This document shows, in pieces, positions 1-5,784 of a stretch of 5,959 nucleotides of DNA (the first letter of the stretch is position 1; each line of letters begins with the position of its first letter). This DNA comes from Oscillospiraceae bacterium. GTDB lineage: Bacteria; Bacillota; Clostridia; Oscillospirales; Oscillospiraceae. A model generated the notes under the pieces. The model did no database searches, had not been told where the DNA came from, and worked only from the letters and a program-made list of their open reading frames with translations. The position numbers and the translations under genes were made by a program. The DNA is taken from the NCBI GenBank assembly GCA_017539635.1, contig JAFYCQ010000160.1:1-5959 (forward strand), written 5' to 3'.

Positions 1-2
1 AA

Positions 3-50
3 GAGGGAAAGCTCGTCTATACGCCCCTTTACAGACGTCATTTTGAATAG
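3..50 (+). CDS. possible 3' end of an upstream gene (partial, uncertain)
   Basis: Frame 3 is open from the left edge and ends at TAG 48-50, reading EGKLVYTPLYRRHFE. This is a plausible protein tail, and a rho-independent terminator follows about 20 bp later, as expected behind a gene end. The stretch is too short to name a family. Frame 2 is also open and stops at TGA 44-46, so the frame is not certain. Frame 1 stays open to 123 but reads through the terminator, which makes it the least likely choice. Confidence 0.3.
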   Translation, partial: EGKLVYTPLYRRHFE

Positions 51-70
51 TATTCAGCGCCGTGCCCGAC

Positions 71-93
71 AAACGCCGGGCGCGGCGTTTTTT
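71..93 (+). terminator. rho-independent terminator of the upstream unit
   Basis: AAACGCC (71-77) pairs perfectly with GGCGTTT (84-90). One further G-C pair closes the stem, leaving a 4-nt loop, and the T run continues to 93, giving six T in a row from 88. The T run lies on the + side only, so it would end + strand transcription arriving from left of the window. GCCCG (64-68) could instead pair with CGGGC (77-81), a competing hairpin, but nothing else suggests a regulated attenuator. Confidence 0.7.
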
Positions 94-134
94 CACGTCA
101 TAAATCCGGGGCCGGTTCGGCAATAATCCTGATG

Positions 135-298
135 AGTAAACGATGATTAAATCTCCGCACACATTTTGACGGCCCTTTGTCCCGTCTGATATTGTCTCAA
201 AAACTTGTAATACATACAGTATTCCTGCATTTTTTCGACTTCATCAGACGAAAAAATTTTCCGCCAATCTGTGCACTTCAATTTAATCATCGTTTACT
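135..298. repeat. 164-bp imperfect palindrome (foldback element, MITE-like) with perfect 18-bp arms
   Basis: AGTAAACGATGATTAAAT at 135-152 is the exact reverse complement of 281-298. In the same register (paired positions sum to 433) the pairing continues inward: 160-163 with 270-273, 166-168 with 265-267, 170-172 with 261-263, the 8-bp block 183-190 with 243-250, 194-196 with 237-239, and 199-203 with 230-234. By hand count about 48 of 82 position pairs are Watson-Crick, so the whole segment is one long foldback rather than two chance short repeats. The flanks TGATG (130-134) and TGACG (299-303) match at 4 of 5 bases and might be a decayed target duplication. The segment is clearly more AT-rich than the genes. 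It has no recognisable transposase, so a non-autonomous element is the best guess. A structured RNA or an invertible segment are alternatives. Confidence 0.7.
147..290 (-). CDS. candidate 47-aa small protein inside the palindrome
   Basis: The minus strand has an ATG at 290-288 and a TAA at 149-147, with 47 sense codons between. The product begins MIKLKCTDWRKIF, continues with a charged and aromatic middle (DEVEKMQEYCMYYKFLRQYQ) and ends KMCAEI. It is K/E/Y-rich with four cysteines and has no obvious membrane segment, signal peptide or family motif that I recognise. Its start codon lies in one 18-bp arm and its stop in the other, so the reading frame spans almost exactly the interior of the element. 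No Shine-Dalgarno sequence is visible upstream of 290, and the best minus promoter match (TTGTTC, 19-bp spacer, TATATT at 320-315) is weak. An open frame of this size can arise by chance, so coding status is unproven. Confidence 0.25.
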   Translation of the reverse strand: MIKLKCTDWRKIFSSDEVEKMQEYCMYYKFLRQYQTGQRAVKMCAEI

Positions 299-327
299 TG
301 ACGGGCGGCGGTGTAATATACTATAAT
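298..327 (+). promoter_or_regulatory. sigma-A promoter of the lysR-deaminase-dnaD-dnaC operon
   Basis: TTGACG (298-303) and a perfect TATAAT (322-327) are separated by 18 bp, which predicts a start near 334 and a leader of about 35 nt before the TTG start at 370. The first T of the -35 box is the last base of the palindrome arm and the remaining five bases belong to the flank. This is the only strong promoter seen for the next four genes. Confidence 0.7.
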
Positions 328-338
328 ATTGAATACAC
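311..338. promoter_or_regulatory. possible operator dyads over the lysR -10 region
   Basis: GTGTA (311-315) is mirrored by TACAC (334-338), and inside it AATAT (315-319) is mirrored by ATATT (326-330). These dyads overlap the -10 box and predicted start site. LysR-type proteins often bind interrupted dyads at their own promoters, so autoregulation here is possible. The region is very AT-rich, so small dyads are expected by chance. Confidence 0.25.
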
Positions 339-369
339 TGAACAACCATTTTAAGGGGGAAAAGCGGCC

Positions 370-1323
370 TTGGAATTTACACAGCTTAGATATTTTGTGG
401 CTGTCGCCCACGGGGAGAGTATGCGCAAGACCGCGGAGTCCCTCCACGTGGCCCAGACGACTCTAAGCATGTCCATAAAAAAGCTGGAGGACGATCTGGG
501 CGTCAAGCTGTTTGACAGGTACAGCAACTCCTTCAAGCTCACCCCGGCGGGGACGGTCTTCCTCCAGAAGGCCTCCAAGCTCCTTTTGGAGGCGGAGGCC
601 ATGCGGCAGGAGGCGCTTTCCCTGGGCCATCAGGGGCGGGACATCATAAATATCGGCGTGGGGGCCACAGGCCTGACTATCGAGGCCTGCCTCGTTTTCA
701 GCGCATTGAAGCCGGAGGTCTCCTTCAACTTCATGCACGACTGGTCGAGACCGGCCAGCTCGTTCCTGCTCTCCCAGCAGGCGGAGATCTGCACCTCGTT
801 TTTCCCGGTGGACAACCTGGGCGTCGTCTCGGTGCTGATGCTCAACGAGCCGGTCTTCGCCATGGTGTCGAAGAAAAATCCCCTTGCCCGCAGGCTGACG
901 CTTACGGTCAAGGAGATGGCGGAGCACCCGGTGCTCACCACCTGGCCGGGCACTGACACGAGAAGACTGGTGGAGCATCTGTTCACAAGCGCCGGAGTAG
1001 TTCCCCGGGAGCTGGTGGAGGCCGGAGATCTGGAGACCCATTTCCACTATGTGCGCCACGATCTGGGCGTGGGCTTTGTCTCTGAGACCACCGCAAACAT
1101 GATGCTCTCCGGCCGGGAATTCTCGGCGGAGCACATCGCCATTATCCCCCTGGAGGACTCCTTCTGCCGCAGGAACACCTATCTGTCTTACCTGCGGGAT
1201 CGAAAGCTTACTCCGGTGCTGGCGGAGTTTTACAAATTCTTCGAGACCTTCTGCCGTATGGCTCAGGAGCGGAAAATGCTCCCGGATAAGGAAGATTTCG
1301 CAAACGTTGATTATATGAAATAA
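370..1323 (+). CDS. LysR-type transcriptional regulator
   Basis: This 317-aa protein has the usual LysR size. Residues 1-60 form the winged helix-turn-helix: it opens MEFTQLRYFVAVA, the helix-turn-helix spans about residues 18-37 (TAESLHVAQTTLSMSIKKLE), and the wing contains LGVKLFDR (43-50). After a linker helix (about 61-90), residues from about 91 form the periplasmic-binding-protein-like effector domain, beginning DIINIGVGAT. The effector cannot be read from sequence. The start is TTG at 370, set by AAGGGGGAAA at 353-362 and by the canonical LysR N-terminus. It is the first gene of the operon, 20 bp ahead of the deaminase on the same strand, whereas LysR genes usually diverge from their targets. 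It may therefore regulate its own operon, or genes elsewhere. The family is certain and the target is unknown. Confidence 0.93.
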   Translation: MEFTQLRYFVAVAHGESMRKTAESLHVAQTTLSMSIKKLEDDLGVKLFDRYSNSFKLTPAGTVFLQKASKLLLEAEAMRQEALSLGHQGRDIINIGVGATGLTIEACLVFSALKPEVSFNFMHDWSRPASSFLLSQQAEICTSFFPVDNLGVVSVLMLNEPVFAMVSKKNPLARRLTLTVKEMAEHPVLTTWPGTDTRRLVEHLFTSAGVVPRELVEAGDLETHFHYVRHDLGVGFVSETTANMMLSGREFSAEHIAIIPLEDSFCRRNTYLSYLRDRKLTPVLAEFYKFFETFCRMAQERKMLPDKEDFANVDYMK

Positions 1324-1343
1324 AATGAATGGAGGAGTAAGAG

Positions 1344-1823
1344 TTGGCAAGAAAGGACAAGACCAATTACTATCTGGACATAGCCGACACGGTGCTGGAG
1401 CGGTCCACCTGCCTGCGCCGGAGGTACGGAGCCATCGTGGTTTTGAACGACGAGATCGTCTCCACCGGCTACAACGGCGCCCCCAGGGGCAGGAAAAACT
1501 GCGTCGATCTGGGCACCTGCACGAGAGAGAAGCTGGGCATCCCCTCCGGGGAGAGGTATGAGCTCTGCCGCAGCGTCCACGCGGAGGCCAACGCCCTTTT
1601 GTCCGCCGCCAGAAAGGACTGCATAGGCGGCACACTTTACCTGGCAGGCCGCAGCTTTGAGGACGGCTCAATAATCGACGCCGTACCCTGCTCCATGTGC
1701 CGCAGACTTATTATAAACATGGGCATAAAGAAGGTTGTCGCCAGAAACGCCGACGGCTCCTTCACCATAACCGAGGTGCGGGACTGGGTGTTCAACGACG
1801 ACTCCTTCAATATGAAGGTATAA
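1344..1823 (+). CDS. dCMP deaminase (deoxycytidylate deaminase family)
   Basis: At 159 aa this is a typical single-domain, zinc-dependent cytidine/deoxycytidylate deaminase. The active site is visible: H79-A-E81 gives the first zinc ligand and the catalytic glutamate, and P115-C-S-M-C119 gives the two cysteine ligands (C116, C119). GYNGAPRG (42-49) is the nucleotide-binding loop typical of dCMP deaminases, where it contributes to dCTP/dTTP allosteric control in studied members. The insert with C53, C59 and C75 (PSGERYELC just before the HAE motif) resembles the extra zinc-site region of phage-type and ComEB-type dCMP deaminases. The expected reaction is dCMP + H2O to dUMP + NH3 in the cytosol, feeding thymidylate synthesis. 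The start is TTG at 1344, 6 bp behind GGAGGAG (1331-1337); an ATG at 1325 is in another frame. The dnaD-like gene follows after 22 bp. Free-cytidine or tRNA-editing activity is less likely given the dCMP-type motifs. Confidence 0.9.
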   Translation: MARKDKTNYYLDIADTVLERSTCLRRRYGAIVVLNDEIVSTGYNGAPRGRKNCVDLGTCTREKLGIPSGERYELCRSVHAEANALLSAARKDCIGGTLYLAGRSFEDGSIIDAVPCSMCRRLIINMGIKKVVARNADGSFTITEVRDWVFNDDSFNMKV

Positions 1824-1845
1824 CGCATACTGAGAGGACATACAT

Positions 1846-2805
1846 ATGCCGGAGGATTCCTTCCAGCTGGCGGAGAACAAGGTCGTAACCATGACGGCCC
1901 TGGCCGCCTCCCGGCTCATAGAGCGGGGGGACGGGGACGCCGCGCTGCTGTACATTTATATTATTAATAACGGCGGGCGCTTTTCCCGGAGGAATGCCGC
2001 TTCGGCACTTAAAATGACGGAGGCGCGGCTTAACGGCGCTGTGGCTGTTCTGGCGGAAACGGGGCTTTTGTCCCGAAAGGAAGTGCCGGAGCAGGAAAAG
2101 CGATTGCAGTCTGCCGACGAACTGCCCCAGTACAACGCCAGGGAGATCCTGGACGCGGTTAAGGAGGACAGGGCCTTTTCCCAGCTCGTGGGAGAGGTGT
2201 CCGCCACCCTGGGCAAGACGCCGTCCTCTGGGGACATGCAGAAGCTGTTCGGTATTTATGACCACCTGGGGCTGCCGCCTGAGGTCATACTTACCCTCGT
2301 GGCCTATTGCATGGAGGAATACAAGCGCAGATACGGGGAAGGAAGACTTCCCACCATGCGCTTTATAGAGTCCGTGGCCTTCACCTGGGAGAGGGAGGGG
2401 ATCGTCACCCTCCGGGCTGCGGAGGACTACATGCGCCGCAGCATGGAGAGGAACACCGTGCTCTCCCAAATGAGGAGAGAATTAGGACTCTGGCAGCGCC
2501 AGCCCACATTGACGGAGAGAAAATATCTGGACAGGTGGGCGGACATGGGCCATTCCCCGGACGCCGTGGCTCTGGCCTACGACAGGACCGTGGGACAGAC
2601 GGGCCGGCTCTCCTGGCAGTATATGGACAGGATACTTACATCCTGGCACAGCCAGGGCCTGCATACAGCCAAAGAGGCCGAGCGGGGAGACAAGAGACCG
2701 GAGAAGAAAACTGTCTCCGGGAATACGGGCGAAAAACGGGCAAAGCCCGACGCAAAAGAGCTTGAGCGCATGAAGAAAGTGCTGGAGGAGATCAAAAACG
2801 GCTGA
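1846..2805 (+). CDS. DnaD/DnaB-like primosome (replication initiation) protein
   Basis: This 319-aa protein appears to have a winged-helix N-terminal domain (about 1-80, with FSRRNAASALKMTEARLNGAV as the likely helix-turn-helix) followed by two DnaB_2/DDBH2-type helical domains. The first (about 108-195) ends F173-x3-V177-x3-W181, a relaxed form of the DnaD YxxxIxxxW signature. The second (about 205-275) has the exact signature Y259-x3-I263-x3-W267 followed by HSQGLHT. A Lys/Glu-rich, probably disordered tail and short helix close the protein. In Firmicutes, DnaD and DnaB bind DNA and help load the replicative helicase at oriC or restart sites. The winged helix plus two DDBH2 domains matches the layout of B. 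subtilis DnaB more than DnaD, so one protein may cover both roles. The ATG at 1846 follows AGAGG (1833-1837). The helicase-loader gene begins 20 bp downstream, which supports the assignment. Confidence 0.85.
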   Translation: MPEDSFQLAENKVVTMTALAASRLIERGDGDAALLYIYIINNGGRFSRRNAASALKMTEARLNGAVAVLAETGLLSRKEVPEQEKRLQSADELPQYNAREILDAVKEDRAFSQLVGEVSATLGKTPSSGDMQKLFGIYDHLGLPPEVILTLVAYCMEEYKRRYGEGRLPTMRFIESVAFTWEREGIVTLRAAEDYMRRSMERNTVLSQMRRELGLWQRQPTLTERKYLDRWADMGHSPDAVALAYDRTVGQTGRLSWQYMDRILTSWHSQGLHTAKEAERGDKRPEKKTVSGNTGEKRAKPDAKELERMKKVLEEIKNG

Positions 2806-2825
2806 GATGAGGGGAGGGCTGAGAA

Positions 2826-3803
2826 GTGTCATACGACGGAAAGCTGCTGGCAAAGGCCAAAACGAGGCTCGACGAGCTGAGAAGCGCCGGCGAGGCGGAG
2901 AGACTAAAACACCTTTCCCAGGTCTATGAGGCTCTGCCGGAGGTCCGCAGGATAGACGGCAGGATCCGCGCCAATATGGCAAACGCCGTAAAGTGCGCCG
3001 TCTCCGGCGACACCGGCAGGCTGAACGCAGCCCGTTCGGACAATGCCGTTCTGCAGCGGGAGCGGGCCGTTCTGCTGGTTTCCGGCGGCTTTCCCGCGGA
3101 TTACACCGACGACAGATACGCCTGCGAAAAGTGCCGCGACACGGGCTACCTGGGGACGGAGATATGCTCCTGCCTGAAGAGCCTTTACATGGAGGAGCAG
3201 AAAAAATCCCTGTCAGCTCTGCTCAAACTGGGCGACCAGACCTTCGACAGCTTCAGCCTTGACTGGTACGACGATGCCCCCGTCCCGGAAACCGGAGTCT
3301 CCGCCCGGGAGGCAATGGACATGGTTTACAACTCCTGCGTAAACTACGCCATGAAGTTCGGGGAAAATTCAAAGAGCCTGTTTTTCACAGGCGGCACGGG
3401 CCTGGGCAAGACCTTCCTTGCCGCGTGCATAGCCAGGGAGGTTTACCAGAAGGGCTTTTCGGTAGTCTATGACACCGCCGCCTCGGTTTTCGGGGTGTTC
3501 AGCGACGACAGGTTTTCCCGGGACGTGACGGAGGCCAGGGACGAGGTGCGGAGATACCTTACCTGCGACCTGCTTATTCTGGACGACCTGGGAACGGAGA
3601 TGACCACGGCATTTACGGTCAGCGCCCTTTATGAAATAGTGAACACCCGGCTTACATCCGGGAAGAAGACGATAATCACCTCCAACATGGCGCCGGAGGA
3701 GCTCTCCCGGCGCTATTCCCCCCAGATAGCCTCCCGGATCACGGGGGAGTATCTGACGCTGCGTTTTTACGGAAGCGACATAAGATTGCAGAAGCTTTCG
3801 TGA
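2826..3803 (+). CDS. dnaC: DnaC/DnaI-type replicative helicase loader (AAA+ ATPase)
   Basis: This 325-aa protein has the helicase-loader layout. A helical N-terminal region (about 1-95) leads into a zinc-ribbon-like site C100-x2-C103 and C114-x-C116 around CRDTGYLGTEICSC, the N-terminal element of DnaI-like loaders that contacts the helicase. The AAA+ domain then shows Walker A GGTGLGKT (189-196), Walker B LLILDDLG (249-256), a sensor-1 region TSN (285-287), and an arginine-finger segment with R304 in IASRITGEY. It would use ATP to place the hexameric DnaB-type helicase (called DnaC in B. subtilis) on DNA. The GTG start at 2826 sits 7 bp after GGGGAGGG (2811-2818). It is the last gene of the operon; a strong terminator begins 17 bp after its stop. 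IstB-type transposition ATPases share this fold, but the cysteine site and the dnaD-like neighbour favour a chromosomal loader. B. subtilis calls the equivalent gene dnaI. Confidence 0.9.
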   Translation: MSYDGKLLAKAKTRLDELRSAGEAERLKHLSQVYEALPEVRRIDGRIRANMANAVKCAVSGDTGRLNAARSDNAVLQRERAVLLVSGGFPADYTDDRYACEKCRDTGYLGTEICSCLKSLYMEEQKKSLSALLKLGDQTFDSFSLDWYDDAPVPETGVSAREAMDMVYNSCVNYAMKFGENSKSLFFTGGTGLGKTFLAACIAREVYQKGFSVVYDTAASVFGVFSDDRFSRDVTEARDEVRRYLTCDLLILDDLGTEMTTAFTVSALYEIVNTRLTSGKKTIITSNMAPEELSRRYSPQIASRITGEYLTLRFYGSDIRLQKLS

Positions 3804-3819
3804 GATTTGTACGAAATTG

Positions 3820-3860
3820 TTACGGAATATTCATATTTGTGGATATTCCGTAATTTTTTT
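3820..3860 (+). terminator. rho-independent terminator after the helicase-loader gene
   Basis: TTACGGAATAT (3820-3830) pairs perfectly over 11 bp with ATATTCCGTAA (3843-3853) around a 12-nt loop, and seven T follow (3854-3860). It lies 17 bp after the dnaC-like stop and marks the end of the four-gene operon. Confidence 0.9.
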
Positions 3861-3897
3861 CATTTGGTCCTTTTTGAAAAACTGCTGAAAACAGGGG

Positions 3898-3939
3898 TTT
3901 TGCACATTTTCCACATAATTTCCCACAAGCTTATGTCAA
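3898..3939 (+). promoter_or_regulatory. cluster of DnaA-box-like nonamers
   Basis: Three near-consensus nonamers sit in the same orientation: TTTTGCACA (3898-3906), TTTTCCACA (3907-3915) and TTTCCCACA (3919-3927). Against the DnaA box TTATNCACA, the first two differ at one position and the third at two. A weaker TTATGTCAA follows at 3931-3939, so the starts are spaced 9, 12 and 12 bp. An AT-rich stretch (TTATTTTCTATAAAAAC, 3941-3957) lies directly downstream. No perfect TTATCCACA is present. The cluster may bind DnaA, either to control flanking transcription or as part of an origin. The assignment rests on motif similarity alone. Confidence 0.45.
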
Positions 3940-3980
3940 CTTATTTTCTATAAAAACTGAATATCGGATTTACATAACGC

Positions 3981-4021
3981 AAAAAACCGTGTTCGTATCG
4001 GTATCGTCAGCTTAAACACGG
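3981..4021 (-). terminator. minus-oriented terminator-like hairpin with a tandem GTATCG repeat in the loop
   Basis: CCGTGTT (3987-3993) pairs with AACACGG (4015-4021). Read on the minus strand, this 7-bp stem is followed at once by six T (the A run 3981-3986 on the + strand), the layout of a rho-independent terminator. The loop is long (21 nt) and contains GTATCG twice in tandem (3995-4000 and 4001-4006). No minus-strand gene is seen to its right, so it might instead be a protein-binding site or an insulator against antisense transcription. Confidence 0.35.
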
Positions 4022-4038
4022 CATGTATTGCTTTTTGC

Positions 4039-4067
4039 TTGCTTTTTAAATACTCATGGTGTAAAAT
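4039..4067 (+). promoter_or_regulatory. sigma-A-like promoter of the flippase-mazG unit
   Basis: TTGCTT (4039-4044), a 17-bp spacer and TAAAAT (4062-4067) predict a start near 4074 and a leader of about 40 nt before the GTG at 4113. The spacing is ideal and the boxes each match the consensus at four or five positions. I saw no convincing sporulation sigma E or sigma G promoter here. Confidence 0.5.
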
Positions 4068-4112
4068 AGCAGCCATTGAGCATAAAATCAGGTACGTGAA
4101 GGGGGTGGCTCC

Positions 4113-5726
4113 GTGGCCTACGAGAAGAAAAACGAATACTTAGGCGGCGCGGCAATACTGGCGCTGGCCGTTGCCATAACCAAGGTCATAGGCGTCATCT
4201 ACAAGGTGCCTATCCTCAATATCCTGGGGGACGAGGGCTCCACCCACTTCCAGGTCACCTATTCCGTATATAATCTGCTTTTGACCCTTTCCACAGCCGG
4301 AATACCGGTGGCCATGTCCCGGCTCATATCCGCCTCGGCGGCATTGGGAAGGCCGAGGCAGATAACCCGTTATTTCCGCGTGGGCCTCACCTCCTTCATG
4401 GTAGTGGGCCTTGTCGGCATGGGAGTCATGCTGGCCTTCCCGCAGCAGCTGGCCGATTTCATGGGGGACCATGAGATATCTGCCGGCATAAGGGCGCTGG
4501 GCCCCGCCGTGCTGTTTTCCAGCGTTATATCCGTATATAGGGGCTACGGCCAGGGCTTCTCAGTAATGACGCCCACCGCCATTTCCCAGATAATGGAGAG
4601 CTCATGCAAGCTCATTTTCGGCGTGGCCGTTGCGCTTTTCCTCTCCACCCACGGCTACACCTCTCCCAGTATTGCCGCCGGCTCCATAATCGGCGTGCCC
4701 ATTGGCCTGGGACTCACCATTCCAATTATGGTGCTGCTGAAAAAGAAGATAGACAGGCGCATGACCTTCGGCAATACGGAGGACATCCCCAAATCCCGCT
4801 CCGCCACCTGCCGGGAGATATTCAGGATCGGCATACCCATTATGCTCTCCTCTTCCATACTGAATATCATTACCCTCATAGACACCAAGCTGGTGCTCAT
4901 GCGGCTCCAAAGCGGCTCCGGCTTCTCCTACGAGACGGCAAAGATACTTATGGGCGTCTATGCCAAGGCCCAGACGCTTTTCGCCGTGCCCTCCTCTTTC
5001 ATGGTGCCGGTCACGGTGGCGCTGATACCGCCCATAGCAGCGGCGATTGCCCTTAAAAACTTCAAGGAATCCCGGGCGGTCATGGAATCCGGCGTTAAGC
5101 TGGTCAACATACTGGCCCTGCCTGCCGGAGTGGGTATAGCCGTGCTGTCAAAGCCCATTTTCACGGCCCTTTATTACAACAGCAACGAAAACGGACCGCG
5201 GCTGCTTATAATTTTAGGCATAGCCTCATTCTTCGTCTGCATGCAGCTCATAACGAACGCCATTCTGCAGGCCAGCGGCCACGAAAAGCTGGCCCTCATA
5301 TCCCTGCCCATAGGCGGCGCGGTGAAGATAATAGTAAACTGGTTCCTGGTGGGCACCGTGGGCGTGAACATCATCGGCGCTCCCATCGGCACTCTGATGT
5401 GCTATCTGGTGATAACCTGCCTCAACATGCTCTTTATAAAGCGGCACATACCCGACCCGCCCAGGTTTATAAGACTCTTTATAAAGCCCGCTGTCTGCAC
5501 CGCCGTCATGGCGGTCTGCGCCATAGCGGTTTGCAGCGTGGTTTCAAAGCTTGCCGGCAGCGTGCTGTCGGAGAGGCTGTCCGCCGTCTGCGGCCTTGTG
5601 GTGGGAGTGATTGTGGCCGTAGTGGTTTACTTTATTCTGGTAATCGTCACGAAGACGATAACGAGAGAGGACATGAAATTCGTTCCAAAAGGCGAAAAAC
5701 TGGCAGAAAAGCTGAAAATCAAGTGA
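4113..5726 (+). CDS. SpoVB/MurJ-type lipid-linked oligosaccharide flippase (MOP superfamily)
   Basis: This 537-aa polytopic membrane protein has the length and about 14 hydrophobic segments of the SpoVB/YabM/MurJ branch of the MOP (MATE-like) exporters. It opens with a short cytosolic tail and the first helix (GGAAILALAVAITKVIGVIY, 11-30). The stretch RGYGQG (143-148) followed by MTPTAISQ (152-159) is typical of this family, and the C-terminus is Lys-rich and cytosolic. Relatives flip undecaprenyl-linked sugars or lipid II across the membrane for peptidoglycan, spore cortex or polysaccharide synthesis; which substrate applies here cannot be read from sequence. The GTG start at 4113 follows AAGGGGGTGG (4099-4108); other nearby GTGs are out of frame. 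mazG begins 58 bp downstream, the same order as yabM-yabN in Bacillus, which argues for the YabM/SpoVB group. The usual spoVT is not the upstream neighbour. Confidence 0.88.
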   Translation: MAYEKKNEYLGGAAILALAVAITKVIGVIYKVPILNILGDEGSTHFQVTYSVYNLLLTLSTAGIPVAMSRLISASAALGRPRQITRYFRVGLTSFMVVGLVGMGVMLAFPQQLADFMGDHEISAGIRALGPAVLFSSVISVYRGYGQGFSVMTPTAISQIMESSCKLIFGVAVALFLSTHGYTSPSIAAGSIIGVPIGLGLTIPIMVLLKKKIDRRMTFGNTEDIPKSRSATCREIFRIGIPIMLSSSILNIITLIDTKLVLMRLQSGSGFSYETAKILMGVYAKAQTLFAVPSSFMVPVTVALIPPIAAAIALKNFKESRAVMESGVKLVNILALPAGVGIAVLSKPIFTALYYNSNENGPRLLIILGIASFFVCMQLITNAILQASGHEKLALISLPIGGAVKIIVNWFLVGTVGVNIIGAPIGTLMCYLVITCLNMLFIKRHIPDPPRFIRLFIKPAVCTAVMAVCAIAVCSVVSKLAGSVLSERLSAVCGLVVGVIVAVVVYFILVIVTKTITREDMKFVPKGEKLAEKLKIK

Positions 5727-5784
5727 AAAAAACCTTAAATATACCGGGTTTGTGAAATAAAGTACTTGCTATGAGGAAAAAATT

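Noticed and set aside
1..123. Frame 1 open from the left edge to TAA 121-123
   Set aside because: It reads through the 71-93 terminator and yields an Arg/Pro-rich tail; frame 3 ending at 48-50 fits the terminator position better.
193..220. Possible promoter inside the palindrome (TTGTCT, 16-bp spacer, TACAGT)
   Set aside because: Both boxes match the consensus poorly, and the TTGACG/TATAAT pair at 298-327 explains transcription of the operon.
1325..1561. ATG-started frame overlapping the start of the deaminase gene
   Set aside because: The ATG lies in front of the ribosome binding site, the product is basic and featureless, and the deaminase frame carries the full active site.
463..1671. 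402-codon minus-strand open frame across the lysR and deaminase genes
   Set aside because: It is antisense to two clear genes, gives an Arg/Pro/Cys-rich product without domains, and reflects GC-rich third codon positions of the + genes.
1807..2469. 220-codon minus-strand open frame opposite the dnaD-like gene
   Set aside because: Low-complexity, His/Gly/Leu-rich shadow of a well supported gene with no recognisable domain.
4021..4067. Sporulation sigma E or sigma G promoter for the flippase gene
   Set aside because: GCATGTATT and CATGGTGTA resemble the -10 elements only partly and have no matching -35 at the right distance.
5727..5784. Terminator between the flippase gene and mazG
   Set aside because: AAACC (5730-5734) and GGTTT (5747-5751) make only a 5-bp stem with a 12-nt loop and no T run.
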